64,000 nt of DNA from Allomyces arbusculus. Taxonomy: Eukaryota > Blastocladiomycota > Blastocladiomycetes > Blastocladiales > Blastocladiaceae. The stretch is from NCBI GenBank assembly GCA_027604705.1, contig JADHYV010000014.1, positions 124,001 to 188,000 on the forward strand, written 5' to 3'. Position numbers and translations under genes: made by a program. The notes under the pieces were generated by a model, which saw nothing but the letters and a program-made list of their open reading frames with translations, did not search any database and was not told where the DNA came from. Shown here in pieces: positions 1 to 11,781 of this stretch; within the stretch, counting starts at the first letter, position 1; every line of letters starts with the position of its first letter.

Positions 1-479
1 AGGTAGTTGGCGCACGCAATGGTGTCCTTGAACGGCGGGAGCGTCGCGCTAATCACGCCAAGCACGGCGCCTTCGCCGAGCCCGCGCTTGTCGTCGCCGT
101 CAACCTGCAACCCAATCGATGAGAGCATGACGAGCCGAATGGGACTGGCCGGCTTCAATTCGGCGGCCGCCTCGCACAACAGCTTGGTCGCGTCGGTCAC
201 GAGCCGGTAGGGCGCCATGAACGCGCCCTTGAAGTTGGGCGTATGCCCGAGCGTGCACATCATCGTGTCGCACCCGCGCAGGTGCTCGGCGAGCTGCGCC
301 ACGGAAAGGTCGAGAATCGACGCTTGAATCACTTTCAGGTTCGGGTTCGACGTCGGGAAGTCGGCCGGGGTCGAACGGACGATCGCGCGCACTGCCGCGC
401 CGCGGTTGAGCATCTCGTTGAGCGCGAGCTTGCCGATACGGCCCGTGCCGCCGACGAGGAGGACCGTGTGCTGGGTCAT
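1..479 (-). CDS. NmrA-like NAD(P)-binding protein, copy 1 (3' end cut by window edge)
   Basis: The coding strand opens with ATG at 479 and stays open to the window edge, giving the first 159 residues. A Rossmann nucleotide-binding motif GGTGRIGK lies at about residues 10-17. It is followed by the pattern of atypical short-chain reductases of the NmrA/NAD(P)H-binding (PF13460) type: an IVRS segment after the second strand, and RGCD and MLSS segments. The protein is closely similar to the two genes that follow (1406-2146 and 2558-3379), so these are tandem copies on one strand. The family binds NAD(P) and may be a redox sensor or a reductase; the substrate cannot be told. No intron is visible. 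The C-terminus is outside the window. Confidence 0.85.
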   Translation of the reverse strand, partial: MTQHTVLLVGGTGRIGKLALNEMLNRGAAVRAIVRSTPADFPTSNPNLKVIQASILDLSVAQLAEHLRGCDTMMCTLGHTPNFKGAFMAPYRLVTDATKLLCEAAAELKPASPIRLVMLSSIGLQVDGDDKRGLGEGAVLGVISATLPPFKDTIACANY

Positions 480-1405
480 GGTCGCTTGGTGCGCTTGGTG
501 GTGGTGGTGGTGGTTGAGAAGGGCTTGGGACGAAATGTCGATGTCGGTGTGAAGGTGGTTGTTGATGGGAGCGGTGCGAGTTTTTCAAGTCGGCTCGGTG
601 CCAAGTGCCTCTGTCAAGGAAAGGCGACGACACAACCGAGACTCGGCGAGCTTCCGTAACTTGCACCGGACACGTCGCGTCGCGACTGGCAGGCAACAGG
701 TGCCGCCAACAAAGGGGCGCTCGCAAAAGTGGTTGGCGCGCGCACACAATTGTTTGTCACAACATTTGACTTTGCCCAGCCGAGAACGTTCATTTTCGAC
801 GAACGCCTGCCAATTGTCAGCGCCGTGTGGGACATAGCGTTGACCTTGCATTGTTCGAGAACATCCAAGCAATAGTGCCCGTCTTCCATGCCCACAGTTG
901 GCGTCCCGGCTCAGACTCGCGCCAAGATGACAAACCCAGAAGTGCCGGCTATTCCTCGCCTACCACTTCATGCGCTTGGCAGCGTGTCCGCCGCCGTTGT
1001 TTTTAACTGTTCGGCAAAGCACGTCGCCAAGTTTTCTGAGAGTTCGGCGCGCCGACTATGATGAACGAACGGCCAAAAACGTGCAACCGACGGATGTGGG
1101 GGAGGGGGGGGGGGTAAGCGAGATGGCAAGGACGCGACCTTGACGCGATCCAGGCGGAAGGAAGCTGGAGCAGTGACAACTATTGCCAAAAAATTAGTGC
1201 AGAACTACGGCCGATGCTGGCCATGGCCGCGTTGCGAACGCCAAATCCTTTCTTCGGCGTTGCATTAATTACTCTGGCCGGTCGAATGGTTGACGCAACA
1301 TGCCACCATTGGTATCGCATGCGCATATTTTTCACCCCAAACCACGCGTAAGTATGTGTCTGAACATATCTTCGACACGCATCCTTTCGGCCCTTGAACA
1401 CTCTA
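480..1405. other. Intergenic, no gene seen
   Basis: This gap separates copies 1 and 2 of the NmrA-like array. It holds a G-rich tract near 1098-1115 and no ORF with family resemblance. It should contain the promoter of copy 1 and the 3' end of copy 2. Confidence 0.6.
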
Positions 1406-2146
1406 TCACTGGCCGCTCAATGCCTTGATCGTTTTCGGATCACACATCACGGGGAACTTGCCCTTCCACTGCGCAAACGCAGCATCGTCCGTGACGAGCA
1501 TCGCCAAAAACGTGGCCACTGACGTCATTGACACTGTCACGCTCGACCCCATCAACCCAAACTCGGCGCGCCGATGCTCCAATACTTGGTACGGCTCAGC
1601 AGGCCCCTCGACAAAGTTGGCTGGACGGACGGCCGCATACTCGACGCCCTCGTGTGTTCCTCCGTTCAAGTACTCGGCACACGCCTGCGCGTCCTTGAAG
1701 TGCGGCATGACCAGGTTGAACATGCCCAGCGCGACCCGTTCACCCAGAGTGCGTTTCGCGTCGCCGTCAATGATGGGCCCGATGTGACTGCTAAGGAGCA
1801 CGAGCCGAATCGGCGTCGCCGGCTTGATCTCGGCCGCGGCAGCACACAGCTTCTTGATCGTATCCGTAACGAGCAGGGCGGGCGTGCTCATCGACCCGGC
1901 GTTGCGTGGATGGCCGAGCGTGCACAGCATTGTGTCGCACCCGCGTAGGTGCTCGGCAAGCTGCGTGATGGTTAGGTCGACAATCAATGCTTGAATGACT
2001 TGCAGGTTCGCGTCATTCGTGGGGAAGTCGGTGGGAACGGAGCGCACGATCGCGCGCACAGAGACGCCGTGGGCGAGGAGGGTCTTGATGGTGAGCTTTC
2101 CGACGCGGCCAGTACCGCCGACGATGAGGACCGTGCGCTGGGCCAT
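1406..2146 (-). CDS. NmrA-like NAD(P)-binding protein, copy 2
   Basis: Intronless gene of 246 residues. The start is placed at 2146 because the protein then begins like its neighbours, a few residues before the nucleotide-binding motif GGTGRVGK. An upstream in-frame ATG at 2200 would add 18 residues with no family match. The order of motifs is the same as in copies 1 and 3: IVRS, an AEHLRGCD segment, LLSSHIGP, and a late VRPANFVEGPAE segment typical of NAD(P)H-binding NmrA-like proteins. It probably binds NADP(H) in the cytosol; the substrate is unknown. It is the middle member of a three-gene tandem array on the minus strand. Confidence 0.88.
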   Translation of the reverse strand: MAQRTVLIVGGTGRVGKLTIKTLLAHGVSVRAIVRSVPTDFPTNDANLQVIQALIVDLTITQLAEHLRGCDTMLCTLGHPRNAGSMSTPALLVTDTIKKLCAAAAEIKPATPIRLVLLSSHIGPIIDGDAKRTLGERVALGMFNLVMPHFKDAQACAEYLNGGTHEGVEYAAVRPANFVEGPAEPYQVLEHRRAEFGLMGSSVTVSMTSVATFLAMLVTDDAAFAQWKGKFPVMCDPKTIKALSGQ

Positions 2147-2557
2147 AGTGGAATCGAGGTCTTCAGGTGTTTGGAGAGGGTGGATCTCATCAGCCGCCAA
2201 AGCCTGCCCGGATCGAACAACTCAACGTTATCGAAATGTACGGTTTTGTGGCTACGATACGCGACGCGTCTCTCGCGCTGAGAGTTGCGAGAAGTGGCGG
2301 AAATCGGAACCCCATCATATTCCCATTCTCATTGCATTTCATGGCCGCTTCACCTTCTAGTCAACATGACCATCGATTCACGACACGACCCTTCTTCATC
2401 CGCACCATATGGGGGCGGGATTTTGACGTTCTTGTCGAATCCAAGGATCTGATTCCATTGCCCAAGTTGAACCACGTCGGTGCATAATGAGTATCGACGA
2501 CCCTTTTTTCAGCAAATCCGCAAAATCGCAACAAGCGACCAACCTCACTAAACACTG
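2147..2557. other. Intergenic, no gene seen
   Basis: Spacer between NmrA-like copies 2 and 3. It is lower in GC than the flanking genes. No convincing TATA box or RNA gene is visible. Confidence 0.6.
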
Positions 2558-3379
2558 TCATGCCGTCCCAGCACTCGCTGGCTCGCCCTTCACAGCCTCT
2601 TCCTCCTTCTTCTCCTTTTTCCTCTTCTTGTCGCCCGCTGCCTTGACGGTCTCTGGGTCGCACATGACCGGCCACTTTCCCTTCCACTGCTCGAACGCGG
2701 CATCATCTGTGACCAGCGTTGCCAAAAACGCGGCGACCGACGCCATCGACACGGTCACTCCCGACCCCATGAGCCCAAACTCGGCGCGCCGGTCCTCGAA
2801 AATGTCGCACGTCGCGGCGGGACCCTCGACAAAGTTGGCCGGGCGCACAGCAACGTACTCGACGGCCTCGTGCTCGTTCCCGCGCAAGTACTCGGCACAC
2901 GCCATCGCATCCTTGAAATGCGGCAAGATCAAGTTGACCATGGAGAGCTTGAATTGCTCGCCGCAGGCGCGCTTCGCGTCGCCGTCAATGACCGGTCCAA
3001 TATGCGTGCTCAGCAGCACGAGTCGGATTGGAGTCGCCGGTTTCACTTCGGCCGCGGCCGCGCACAGTTTCTTGACAGCGTCCGTGACCAGCATCGCGGG
3101 CGAGGTCATCGACCCAGTGGGGTTGCGCGGGTGACCAAGGGCCGACAGGATCGTGTCGCAGCCGCGCAGGTGTTCGGCGAGCTGTGCGACGGTCAGGTCG
3201 GTGATCGACGCTTGGATCACTTGCAGGTTTGGGTTCGACGTGGGGAAGTCCTTGGGAGCCGATCGCACGATCGCGCGCACCGTCGTGCCGCGGTTGAGCA
3301 GCTCGTGCAGCGCGAGCTTGCCGACGCGACCCGTGCCGCCAATGAGCAGGACCGCGCGCTGTACTTGTTCTTGGGTCAT
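2558..3379 (-). CDS. NmrA-like NAD(P)-binding protein, copy 3 with charged tail
   Basis: Intronless gene of 273 residues, the most upstream of the three tandem copies. The nucleotide-binding motif GGTGRVGK lies near residues 14-21, followed by the conserved IVRSAPKDFP, AEHLRGCD, LLSTHIGP and VRPANFVEGPA segments. It differs from copy 2 by a Lys/Glu-rich tail of about 25 residues after the last shared segment, so the paralogs have diverged at the C-terminus. A TATA-like box sits about 55-62 bp upstream of the start. The predicted role is an NAD(P)-dependent reductase or redox-responsive regulator; the family assignment is firm, the exact reaction is not. Confidence 0.9.
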   Translation of the reverse strand: MTQEQVQRAVLLIGGTGRVGKLALHELLNRGTTVRAIVRSAPKDFPTSNPNLQVIQASITDLTVAQLAEHLRGCDTILSALGHPRNPTGSMTSPAMLVTDAVKKLCAAAAEVKPATPIRLVLLSTHIGPVIDGDAKRACGEQFKLSMVNLILPHFKDAMACAEYLRGNEHEAVEYVAVRPANFVEGPAATCDIFEDRRAEFGLMGSGVTVSMASVAAFLATLVTDDAAFEQWKGKWPVMCDPETVKAAGDKKRKKEKKEEEAVKGEPASAGTA

Positions 3380-3433
3380 TGAATGAATCCTGGATGGCGA
3401 TCTGGTCTGGCGAAGGAGGCGCGGACCCCTGCG

Positions 3434-3441
3434 CTTTTATA
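3434..3441 (-). promoter_or_regulatory. TATA-like box of NmrA-like copy 3
   Basis: The minus strand reads TATAAAAG about 55-62 bp before the ATG at 3379, a normal place for a TATA box of a gene with a short leader. Confidence 0.5.
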
Positions 3442-4094
3442 CCATCGCCAAGGCAAAGCGAGGGTCCCCAATTTCGGCTGCAGTTTGTTCGCCAGAATGC
3501 TGGTTTGCGGTATAATTCGGGGGCGACGAGGAAAAGCGACGTTCCCGCGTCTTGCGCCGTGCATTGTTCGTCAGAACGGCGGCGTGTGGGATAAATTTAC
3601 AACTCTGAATGCGCGCGCGGTGGGCACCCCAGGCATTATGGTGGTTCGCGCCTCGAAGCCTCACCACGTCCGCGTCCCTGTCAATCGGCGAGCGTCGCCG
3701 ATATTGATGACAAATGGACGAGCGCGAGGGCCTGGGCGAGGCACCGCGTGCGCGGGCGACGACGGCGACAGCCGACAACGGTTGGAACGTTAATGACGTT
3801 GGCTGCTGCACCCAAGTCGTTCGTGCAAGACGCGTTTTCTTGGCAGACAACGCGCGTTCTCGAAGTAAATGTCGGCCCCAAGTCCAAATGGCGAAAAAAC
3901 CCGACGCCAATCGTGTTCTCCATCCGTCTCCAGCGTCTCCAGCCAGCCAGCCAAAGCAACGCCGCACGTGCACGCAAAGAGAAACAAGGTATGCAAAAGG
4001 AAACAGGAACGGAGCGAGGAGAGGAACGCGACCGTGTCCAAAAATGCACTCCACCCCCCCACCCAAAAACAAAAAAGCGGCCCCGTTCCGCCGA
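3442..4094. other. Intergenic, no gene seen
   Basis: Gap between the promoter of the NmrA-like array and the 3' end of the calcium-channel gene. Overlapping short ORFs here have no coherent protein character. It probably holds the channel gene's 3' UTR near 4050-4094. Confidence 0.55.
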
Positions 4095-7000
4095 CTATCG
4101 CATGCCATCGACGAGCGTCGCCGTCGACGCGCCCACCGCGGCTAACCTCTCCTGTTGCCGGCGCTTGAACCGGCGGCGCTCAACTGCGGTGCGGAACAGG
4201 CCAGCGAACCGCACGCGCGCGACGTGCAGGTTGACGCGGTCGAGTTCGTCGATGCGGAACTTGTACTGCTCGAATCTGTGGCAGCAGAGAAGTACTTGAG
4301 TGACGGGAGGGTAGAGATGGATGGTGGAGCGAGCGAGATCGTACGTCAAGTAATCCTCGATCGGAACGACGTGCAGGCATAGCGTCATGAGCGCGTCCTG
4401 GAACGCAAGGTACCCGTTGCGGCACTTAAATTTCAAGTCCTACAAATGCGCGGCGCGTCAGAGTCTGGCTGCTATTCGAACTGGAATCAGGTTGACGTAC
4501 GTAGTGCAAGATATTGAATCGCCGCCTGCGCGCGCGCAATTCCAACCGGTCCATTTCCTCGACCGCGTTCAAGACCATGGGGCTCACGCCCGACAGGCCC
4601 GCCGGGTCCTTGTGCCAAAGCGCCAACAGGCTCGCGACCGAATGGTCCGGGTCGTAAATCTGGAAGTCGAACGGCGGCGCGAGTTTGCGCAAGAGCGCCG
4701 GAATCTGCTCCTGCGGGATCCGGCCGGTGGCGGCGGGATCGAGCTCGACCCAGGTGACGCGGAACGACTTGAGGTCGTCCTCGGAAATCAGCTGGTGGTG
4801 CTTGGACGTGAAGACGTAGTCGAATTGGTTGATCAGAATGGCGATGAGCAGGTTGAGCAGAATGTACGAGCACGAGACGAAGAACCTGGAAGAGAGTTGG
4901 GCGCGTGAGGTAGCGTTGGTGAGTCGGGTTGCCGGATGAGGAAGGACAGGAGGTGGAGAAGTGCGACGCACGTCATGAACAGCGTGAACGCCATGTAGCG
5001 GTTCCCGCAATCTGTCTGCAAATAGCTTGTGCCGAGGACCAAGCACTGCGGTGCCTCGACCTTGACGTCGTTCATCACGTCGTTCCTAGACAACCAAGCT
5101 CGGCAAGTCAGTTTCTGGCGACACCCTCTCTCCGACCGAAGCCACTTCCACGCACCAATTATCGCCCGTGAGCAGGCGGAAGAGCAACAGCAGCGCCTGG
5201 CCCGGCGTGCGGAAACTGGCATTGTCGTTGTAGTTGGCGCCGTATCGGACGAGCCCAAACAGCTCTAAACCATCGCGTGTCCAAGTCGTCAGAGCAGAAT
5301 CAAAACGATGCGCGAGAAACGTGTGCCCGTACCTTGCATGACAAGCGTGAAGAACAGCAGCACGATCGTCAAGACGATAAACACGCGCGAAATATCCATG
5401 ATCGACGTGCCCATGGTCTGGAACAGCGTGTGCAGACCGTCCACGCGCCGCGCAAGCCGGATCACATATGCGATCAAGAACAGTTTTTGCAGGCGCGAAA
5501 AGTAGAAGTCGTCGACTACAATGGCAAAAGCCTGTGAGCCTCTCCGCTCACGCAACCGACTCGGAGCGGAGTGGGTGGGACGTACCAAAGATTTGCACTG
5601 CGACAAAGACGAGTGCGAGGACCGTGACGCCGAAATCGTACCAGTTCCAGTAGGACTGGTAGAAGAACAACTTTGGCCCCATGGCGCCCATGCGCAGCAG
5701 CAGCTCGAGGACGTAGATGAGCACGAACGCGAGAAACACGTTTTCCTTGACCGTGTCGAGCCACGCCGGCTGGTCAAAGTGCTCGGTGCTGAGCAGGATC
5801 ACGTGCAGCGTCATCGTGAACGTGATAAACTATGGGCGAACGCCGTCGTCAGCATCAGCGCACCTATGACCCTCCTAGCAATCAAGTGAAATGTACCGAG
5901 TACAAGTACGTTCCAAATCGCCGCTGCACGCCCAAACACGTTGCGGCAATCCACGACCTTGACGGCGTCCGCACAGCGCGTGGGCGCAACGACAAGATCC
6001 GCTTGGCCACATTCGCCCACGTCTTTTGCGGCGGTGTCAAGAACGCCTCGCCGGTGCGCTCGTCCATGGCGCGAATAATCACACCAATGAACAGGTTCAG
6101 CGTATAGAGCGATCCGACCGCCATGAACGTGACAAAGTAGAGCGAGTGCCACCATGCCCAACCGGGGGCTTCCGCGGGGGACCCCGCGGGCTGTTGCCCT
6201 TCGAACCCTTGGATCGCCATGGCCGATGCCATGAACGTCGACCACGACTCGCGCGACGCAAAAATAAAGAGCGTGAGCAGCGCCCCACCGAACGTGTCGA
6301 AGTTGTACGAAGCGTAGGTGTTGGCCCAGACGCGCGGTGTCCAGATCGTGATCGAGTTAGCCTGTGTCTCAAACAGACCAACACAGGCGTCGCGCGTGGT
6401 CACGCTCGAGTCGTTGCACGACATGAGCACGCCGTCGCCAAACAGGTACATGCCAAACAGAGCATAGGGGATCAGGATCAGCAGCGAGAACAGCACCGCC
6501 GATAGAATCCTCGGGAAGCCAAAGACGAGCGCGGCGAAAATCGACTGCACCGTGACAAAGTACGAAATGATGCGCAATGGCCGCAGGGCGCGCAGAAGAC
6601 GCACGGCGCGGCCAAACTCGTCGGTTGCTACGAGACCGGCGGCCATACTCGCGAGCACCGTCAAGTCGAGCACGTTCCACGGGTCGCGCAGATACCCGAG
6701 CGGTCCGAGCGCGGCCAATTTGATCAGGAACTCGGCACCAAACACGGCAATCACGGCAATATCGAAATGGAAGAACGTGTCCCCCAACTGCCCAATCACG
6801 CTGCCGTTCTGCTGCGCGCGTAGACGGCGCAGCGGCGTGTCCATGGCAGCCACGACAATTGACCCGGCAATCGAGACCAAAATCAGGGCCTGGAACACGC
6901 GCGACTCAACCACCCTCCTCGCAATCGTGCGGACCCCGTATGTGGTCGTGTTCGACGCGAGCGACGGCCGCCGTGGCAATGTCGGCTGCAGGACGTTATC

Positions 7001-10000
7001 GCCAAACGACAGGTAAGTCAGCGACTTGCGGTTCAGGAACCGGTCGGTCGTCGACGTGCGGTTATTGTTCCGCGGGCCGGACCCGGACGCCGACGACTGC
7101 AATGACGTGTCACTCGACCCCATGGTGCCACATGTCTCGCCGAGCATGATATGGTCGCTGTGGTTGGGTCCCGCAGGCGTGGGGGACCCGGACCGCCGCA
7201 CGAGCTGGTGCCAGAACCGTGGCGCAGTTGGCCACCACCGGCTCTGCTTGAGCTTGTAGAGCAGCTTGCCCGTGAGCGAGAGATGCACCTTGCCCATGGC
7301 CTGGTCCTCGACAAGCTGCACTTGCCGCTGCCGTTTCTCAGCGTCAGTCAGTTCAAAGACGTCGAGAATCACGACGACGAGCAGGTTGCCGATCACGTAA
7401 CTACACAATTTGATGCACGTACGAGAGTCAGCTTTCGTTCCCCACTCAAATCACCCCAAACAAAACCGTACTTGAACAGCGCATAACAGCACACGAAAAA
7501 CACCGCCGACACGACGGGCCCGACGACCTGGCCACTGCGTACCGTCATACTGCTCCACACCTGATCCGTCCAGTTATCCCCCGTCATGACGACAAACAGC
7601 GTGACGATCGCGCTCTTGAACTCGTTGAAATGCAGCCAGTGGTTGCTGCCCTGGTAGACGCCGCCAAATAACTGCATCGCAACCGTACTTGCGACGGCCA
7701 GCGTGATCGCCATGAACAACCCTACGGACCCGATTCCGACAAACGTGCGCGTCGTTGTCGTCAACAACTTGCGCACGGGCGGAATCGCCGTGACGAGCTT
7801 ATACGTCCGCGCGACCTGGAACCCGGCAAGGTACCGGTTATGCGGGACCGCGAGGAGTGGCACCGTGACGACCGCGAGCAGCGTATCCCAGGCGCGATCA
7901 CGCGCAGCCGCGCGTTTCGACTTGGCCGCGAGCCACCCGAGCACCGTATCGACCGCAAAGAAAATCGTGAACATGACTTCGCCGGGGACCATGGCGATGC
8001 GCCACTTGGGCTTGACCCCGAGCCCAGCGACCTGGATCGATAACGCCGTGTAGACGCCCGTGAGACAGAAAAACGCGAGTTTCCAGATCGGGTTCTTGAG
8101 CAACACCTGCGCGCGCGGGCGCAGCGCCGCCATAATCCGCGCGGGCGTCGAATGTGGCGACGCGTTCGGGTCCGGCTTACTCATGATCGCAGTCGCGTCC
8201 GAGCCGACGGGGTCGAGCACGGCCATCGACTGGAACATGGACGCGGACAAGGTCGCCGAGTCGGTAGGATCGTCCTTTTTCGGGCCCAGGTCGTCCGAGT
8301 CGGTGGGCGGCGGCGGTGGTGCGGCGGGATGCTCCAGCGCGCGCAGTTTGCGGCGCTCGGCGTACTGCGCGCGGACGGACGCAAACGATTCGGTGATGAC
8401 GGCAATGAACAGCTGCACAAGCAGGAACCCGAGAATCACGATGACCGCGACAAAGTAGATGGCGGCCCACCCGCCTTCGGACTGCATCGTCGCGTAGAGA
8501 AACTAGAATGCGCACACAACCGTGAGTTTCCTGCTCCACGTCCCCCCCCCCCCCCCCCACCACGATGTCCACGATAACGTACCTCGGACCACGTCTCCGT
8601 ACTCGTGACCATAAACACCAACAACATGGCCGCCGCAATATTATCAAAGCTCGCCTCACCATCATGCGGGTTCGGCTGCATCGCCATGCACACCTGCGGC
8701 GCCGGGCACACGTACCCCTTGACGACCCCCACGGGTGTGGCCGCCATCGCGTTCTTCCCGGACTCGCTGCCCTCGAGGTCTGGCCACTGTGGCGCCAGCC
8801 GCGTCCCATCCGCATCCCAGTACCCGCCGCAGTACCGCGTCGGCGACACCGCCGTCTCTCCGCCCATCTTGGGCCCCAAATCCACGAGACACTGCCGCCT
8901 TAGGGACCCCTTGAACGCGAGCACGCCGGTAATGGCCGCGACGACAAAGAAGAAGAAGACAAACACCATGACGTGCCGCAAGAGCCGGCGCGAGGCCTTG
9001 AGCGAGTCGAGGATCATGTTCATCCCCTCGGTCAATGCCAAAAACCGGAACGGCCGGAGCGCAGCCAGGCCGCGCAGGAGCCATAGCAGCCCCCACCCGC
9101 CACCGCCCGTCGACTTGGCGTCGCCCGTCGTGATCCCGACAATCATGTACATCCAAAACGCCGAGATCGCGAGCGCGTCGAGCCGGTTGAACGTGTTCCG
9201 CAACGCCGGTTTCAGGAGCAGCGCCGCGTGCGGCCGCGGCGGCAAAGGGGGCGGCGGCGTCAGACTGCGCGGGGGTAACGGCGGCGGCAAGTCGGTCGCG
9301 TCCGGGTCGGCGTCCTCGGTCGGCGGATCGTCGAACGGGTCGTCGTCGTCGAGCGTTGCCGGTTCCGGCATCAGGTCGTGGTCGAGCGCATAGTATTCGA
9401 GCTGGTCCGGGTCGGGGGCCGTCGGCATCACGAGACCGCCAAACGCCACGAGTTTCGCGCCGAGTTCGAGCGTATACAGCGCGAAAATCGGGATCAGGAC
9501 CAGTTCGTACGGCGACGTCAGGAGCGTGAACTTGTTGGCTTCGTTCGGCTGCCACGCGCGCACCGCCATCGCCAGCCATTGCGCGAGCAGCAATAAAATC
9601 GTGGCGGCCTTGGTCTTGCCTGAGGTGACGAGCCGCGCGCAAGCTTGCCGGAACCCCGACGTCGGTGGGAACAAGTAGAGCGACTTGCCGAGCAGCACGA
9701 TGTTGTTGACAATCACGACCACGTTCGGCGTAGGCCCCGGCGCCGGCGCGGCGATCGGCGACACTGGTTTCACCTGTGCGTGCGTCATGACCGTCGGCGA
9801 CGGCGGACACACCTCAATTCTCGGCGTAGCGACGCCCGTCGACGGCCGTCCGGACCCGGCGGGCGACTCCTTAACGGCTTTCCCAGACAACGACGCCATC
9901 AGTTCATGCGACGACGCGGCCATCGTCTCGGGCACCCCGGCCAGCGGAGACGTTGGTCCCGGCCGCGGCGACGCGCCGACGGGCCCGACCGCACTCAGCG

Positions 10001-11781
10001 GTGCCGATAGGGCCGACGGTGCCGTCGAGGTTCTGGAAATCGCCGACATGGCACTTGCCGACGGCGTGCGCCGATGCCCGCCTTTTCCCCCCTTGACCGA
10101 CGCCGTCGACGACGCGCGGTGCGGCATCAAATTCACCTTCGCGTGCATGTGGTTGCGCTCATCCCCCATGATCCGGACCGCGAGCGCCGATAATCCGCGC
10201 GACAGGGCCGACGCGGACGCCGGTGGCGGCGCCTGGCACGACGGCAGCGCCGAGACGTCCGTCAGGGCCAGGGGCGCCGGGACGGCCGCAGCTGCCGCGG
10301 CGGCTTCCTCTTCGGGCACTTCCTCGACGACAACCGCGTCGGACCGCGGCGGGAGTGGGGGCGCCACGGTGTCGTTGGCCTGTCCGGCCGCTTGCCCACC
10401 GGCTTCGAGGTCGGTCGGCGGCGGCGCGCGCAACGGGCTGCCGATCATCCCGGCGACATCCACGACCGAGTCCCCAGTATCCGCGGCGAGGACCGACGCG
10501 GTGACCCACGCGTCGCGGTCGCGGATCGTCGCGCGGCGGCGGAACCGGCGGCGCAACTGCTGCGCCCCACCCGGTCCACCGGAAATCGAGTCCATACGGT
10601 GGACCAGCGGCGACCCGACACTACTACTCCCGCCCGCTGTCGCGGCGGTCGACGACGCCATCGAGACGTTCGTCGCTCGGCGCAGGACGACGGGCGACGG
10701 GACGGGCCGCTGCGCGATGAAATTCTGTGACAATGCATGCAATCGGCCGACGGCGGTCGTCAGCGCGGCTTCGGCGTCGTTCGCGACCGTGACCAACACC
10801 TCCGGAACGAGCCCGGACCGCGTCGCGTTGCTCCCACGGGTCGCGGCACCGACGGAGACGGTCCGCGGCGGCGCTGGGTCGAGCGAGTGCATCGATTCGA
10901 CGCGATCGAACGCGCGCCGCCGTTGCGGTCCGTTCCCATTTCCGGCACCGCTCTCCGCGGACGCGCGCGTCAGCGTTTCCGCAGGGGACGCCGTCGTCGC
11001 CTGGAACGTGGCCAGCGGCGAGGGGGATCGCGGCGTGGCCGATACGGCGGATGACGGGGAGGGGGGTGGGGGTGCGAGGTTGCGCTGGCGCGCGTTCGCG
11101 ATCGAGTTGGATCCGCGCCGGCTGGCACCGCCCGCAAGGGACATGGACCGCACGGGCGCGGGCGCGCGAATCTCCGAGTCATCGTAGATGCGCAAGTGCA
11201 GGTCGGTCGGGCGGATGCGCGGGCGGTGCGGGTGATGGTGGTCGGCAGCGGCGACAATGTCGCCCGAGCCCGACGCGGGCGCGGTGCCGGGGCGCGGCGG
11301 CAGGTGCGGGACGCGCGCCGGCGCGCGCGACGAAGGCGACGAGGACGCGGATGTGGGGATGGGCTGGATGGGACGGGATGACGGGGAGCGGTGGCGATTG
11401 GTGTGGATGGTTAGTTCGTGGTTGCCCAAGTGGCGCCCGCGCGTACTCGCACCATCCACAACCCACCAAATGAACGTGCGATGAGCGTACCACGAGCGGA
11501 ATCGCCGCACCCATCAGCGCGCGCGGCGGCGGCGGCGCCGGTATCGTCAGTGGCGACCCGGGCATCATGAGCGTCGGAGAGCTCACCGCGTCCGCACGTC
11601 GTGGGCCGGGACTTGGTGGGACGAGCGGCGGCAGTGGCGGAGCTGGCGGACTGGGGGGCGCTGCGGGCGGTGCGGGCGGCGCCAAGTCATGACGGCGCGA
11701 GTCCGCCGAGGAGGCGGCGGCATCGTTGTCGGTGCCGCTGCCGTCGTATTGCGGGTGCGCGCGGCCGCGGCGGCGCGGCAT
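4095..11781 (-). CDS. CCH1: Cch1-type voltage-gated calcium channel, alpha subunit
   Basis: Ten exons: 11781-11491, 11363-8583, 8502-7472, 7400-5897, 5829-5586, 5515-5333, 5264-5156, 5085-4972, 4885-4501, 4439-4095 (2328 residues). The protein has a low-complexity cytoplasmic N-terminus of about 670 residues, four six-helix repeats each with a pore loop, and an EF-hand-like and helical C-terminal tail. The pore loops read STETW (E near 1020), TGDNW (D near 1333), SRESW (E near 1752) and TGDNW (D near 2046). S4-like segments are clear in repeats I, III and IV; repeat II is poor in regular Arg spacing. Fungal Cch1 works at the plasma membrane with Mid1 in calcium influx. Repeat I has an acidic, proline-rich insertion between S2 and S3. 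The splice joins restore conserved text, for example FNYVIGNL and TGDNWNDVM. The start and first intron (127 bp) are the least certain parts. Confidence 0.93.
8542..8558. repeat. 17-nt poly-C tract in a CCH1 intron
   Basis: An uninterrupted run of 17 C (17 G in the transcript) lies inside the 80-bp intron 8503-8582. It takes up about a fifth of the intron. Confidence 0.95.

Noticed and set aside
9685-11187. Plus-strand open frame of 500 codons opposite the CCH1 N-terminus
   Set aside because: Antisense of a Ser/Ala/Pro-rich low-complexity region; composition alone explains it.
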